Of a stretch of DNA of 6,497 bases, positions 5,278 through 6,497 are shown in pieces. Source of the stretch: Chamaesiphon sp. (GTDB lineage: Bacteria > Cyanobacteriota > Cyanobacteriia > Cyanobacteriales > Chamaesiphonaceae). Below the pieces are notes generated by a model, which searched no databases, was not told where the DNA came from, and saw only the letters and a list, made by a program, of their open reading frames with translations. Position numbers and translations under genes: made by a program. Location of the stretch: contig JAJAZF010000094.1 in NCBI GenBank assembly GCA_026785875.1, positions 1 to 6,497 of the forward strand, read 5' to 3'. How positions within the stretch are numbered: position 1 is the stretch's first letter; each line of letters starts with the position of its first letter.

Positions 5278-6168
5278 ATGCTGGCACATATATTAGCTGT
5301 CTTAGTCGGTACGGGTAGCGTTGGCTTGTATATTTCTGCTTTCTTCTTTCCAGAAATTCATCGCAAACAGGATTTTATCTGGAGTGGAGTTGGCTTTTTA
5401 TATGCCCTGACGCTCTGGATCTACGCTCGTCAGGTGATGGGGGGTATTTTGATCGGACAAATCTCCAGTGTCGCCCTCATCGGCTGGTTTGGATGGCAAA
5501 CTCTCAAGCTGCGTCAGCAACTCGCACCTGTGAGTCCACAACCGCCAACTGCTGGCACAACTAAACTTCGAGAGCGACTAGGTTTAAATCGCTCGACTGC
5601 TCAAGCGACTAAACCTATCACAACACCAACACCAGCAAAAACTACCGAGCCAGTTGCCGAACAACTGGTAAAAAATTCGATCGTGCAACCCTCTGTGAGC
5701 CAAAAAACTGCCCCTGTAGAGAGCAATCTCCCCTCGACAAAAAATCCAATCGTCCAGCCAGTCAGTCAGAAAGCTACACCGACACAGAGCGTACCTCTAT
5801 CCCCACCAAAAAATTCGATCGTCCAACCCTCCATCACTCCGAAAACCGCACCCGTAGAGAGCAATTTACCTCCAGCCCAACAAATTTCACAGCCAGCCCA
5901 ACCCCAGCCTGAAACTAAAACAGATTTAGCACCAAAGCTGCGCGTTGATGTTGTCGAATCGACAGAGAAAGCTTGGATCAAATTAGAAGTAAAGTCATCT
6001 CCAGCGACAAAACCTTTGGGCACCGCCATTAAACCACCTACCCCCTTATTATCAGCAGCTAGCAACCCAGAGTCTCAACCATCCGCAATTGTTGCTAAAG
6101 ATCTATCCACGACATCCCCAATTGACACAATCCCAGCCACAGCACGATTAGATGAAGATTGGGAGTAG
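5278..6168 (+). CDS. ycf66: Ycf66 family membrane protein
   Basis: A 296-residue protein. The first ~80 residues match the conserved Ycf66 core: an N-terminal hydrophobic helix (~1-24), the short AFFFPEIHRKQDFIWSGVG signature (21-39), a second helix (~33-50), RQVMGGILIGQ, and a third helix (~54-73) ending in GWFGWQTLKLRQQL. This gene is found in cyanobacteria and some plastid genomes. Its function is not established; an association with photosynthetic membranes is usually presumed. Residues ~85-296 form a polar, Pro/Thr/Ser/Gln-rich, probably disordered tail, far less conserved in the family, with three tandem 23-residue repeats (132-200). A more structured patch may lie at 220-240 (LRVDVVESTEKAWIKLEV), and the end is acidic (LDEDWE). 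It starts at ATG 5278 after AGGAG, is divergent from the ABC1 kinase and convergent with the LuxR-type regulator after 22 bp. Confidence 0.92.
   Translation: MLAHILAVLVGTGSVGLYISAFFFPEIHRKQDFIWSGVGFLYALTLWIYARQVMGGILIGQISSVALIGWFGWQTLKLRQQLAPVSPQPPTAGTTKLRERLGLNRSTAQATKPITTPTPAKTTEPVAEQLVKNSIVQPSVSQKTAPVESNLPSTKNPIVQPVSQKATPTQSVPLSPPKNSIVQPSITPKTAPVESNLPPAQQISQPAQPQPETKTDLAPKLRVDVVESTEKAWIKLEVKSSPATKPLGTAIKPPTPLLSAASNPESQPSAIVAKDLSTTSPIDTIPATARLDEDWE
5671..5877 (+). repeat. Three tandem 69-bp repeats coding 23-residue units in the Ycf66 tail
   Basis: KN[SP]IVQP begins exactly every 23 residues (132, 155, 178; bases 5671, 5740, 5809). Units 1 and 3 are most alike: both read KNSIVQPS and later KTAPVESNLP, and their DNA begins with the same AAAAATTCGATCGT. 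Unit 2 is more diverged. This suggests duplication of a 69-bp block, possibly followed by unequal recombination or conversion between the outer copies. The repeats are in frame and lie in a disordered region. Confidence 0.85.
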
Positions 6169-6190
6169 ACAATTGGGAGGGAGGATCGAT

Positions 6191-6497
6191 CTAATTAGTC
6201 AATCCATGTTCTAGCGCGTAGCGCACCAGTTCGGTACGACTATTAGTGCCTGTTTTGCCAAACAGACGACTAACATATTTCTCGACATTTCGCACACTTG
6301 TCTCAAGCTGCTTGGCGATCTCTTTATTCATCAATCCAGCAGCAACAAGATCGAGAACGCTCTGCTCGCGCGGAGTCAGATCGATCCGGATTGGCGGTGG
6401 TGTTTTGATAATGCCACTAGTGGGGTTGAGCATCCCCCGCAGTTCGGCGGCGATTTGTTTGGCAATCCCTTCCATTTCAGGATTTTGGGAGGCGGCT
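6191..6497 (-). CDS. LuxR/GerE-type DNA-binding regulator, C-terminal part (5' end outside window)
   Basis: The last 101 residues of a minus-strand gene are visible; the frame stays open to the right edge, so the Met coded at 6473-6475 is probably internal. The last ~65 residues are a four-helix LuxR-type HTH: LTPREQSVLDLVAAGLMNKEIAKQL holds the conserved TxRE and the GxxNKEIA turn, and the recognition helix follows (SVRNVEKYVSRLF), then NSRTELVRYALEHGL. In cyanobacteria this domain usually sits at the C-terminus of a response regulator, but no receiver domain is within view, so a two-component role is inference. A stand-alone HTH or another sensor domain is equally possible. The TAG stop (6193 to 6191) lies 22 bp from the convergent ycf66 stop, leaving no room for a separate terminator. 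Confidence 0.88.
   Translation of the reverse strand, partial: AASQNPEMEGIAKQIAAELRGMLNPTSGIIKTPPPIRIDLTPREQSVLDLVAAGLMNKEIAKQLETSVRNVEKYVSRLFGKTGTNSRTELVRYALEHGLTN

Noticed and set aside
5766..6065. Minus-strand 99-residue open frame inside ycf66
   Set aside because: It is antisense to the low-complexity tail of ycf66, and its Gly/Ala-rich translation is an artefact of proline-rich codons on the other strand.

Overview
The window comes from a cyanobacterium. Two things show this. A Ycf66-family gene, known only from cyanobacteria and plastids, lies at 5278-6168. The hexamer CGATCG, core of the cyanobacterial HIP1 repeat GCGATCGC, occurs about 30 times by hand count where one or two would be expected by chance; full GCGATCGC octamers sit at 429-436 and 2196-2203. 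I cannot name the genus. No rRNA, tRNA, CRISPR array, insertion sequence or origin was recognised.

Layout, left to right. (1) The 3' end of a gene with a C-terminal DUF4351 domain (frame open from the left edge to 331, + strand). (2) Abutting its stop codon and convergent with it, an LRV-repeat (leucine-rich repeat variant, HEAT/ARM-like solenoid) protein, 332-1693 on the minus strand. Its centre is strikingly AT-rich. (3) Divergent from it across 71 bp, an LRR-protein kinase fusion, 1765-3129 on the plus strand, with a non-canonical catalytic loop (HGDLYAHN) and a short activation segment. (4) A 205-bp gap between convergent genes (3130-3334), packed with three palindromic structures: a near-perfect GC-rich palindrome, a 69-bp nested palindrome and a 9-bp stem-loop. 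(5) An ABC1/AarF/UbiB atypical kinase on the minus strand, best started at 4999, with two C-terminal membrane helices. (6) A 278-bp divergent control region. (7) ycf66 (5278-6168, +), a small membrane protein with a long Pro/Thr/Ser-rich tail containing three exact-period 23-residue repeats. (8) Convergent with it after 22 bp, the C-terminal part of a LuxR/GerE-type DNA-binding regulator running off the right edge (6191-6497, minus).

Every complete neighbouring pair is either divergent or convergent, so there is no multi-gene operon and no gene is co-transcribed with another. Functional links are therefore weak. The best candidate is the divergent LRV / LRR-kinase pair, two solenoid-bearing proteins that share a 71-bp promoter region and could be co-regulated (inference). 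Otherwise this looks like ordinary cyanobacterial chromosome. The second-look signals are the derived kinase active site, the intergenic palindromes, the glycine-containing A-rich loop of the ABC1 kinase and the expanding repeat in the Ycf66 tail. I see no convincing evidence of a wholly new multi-gene system.
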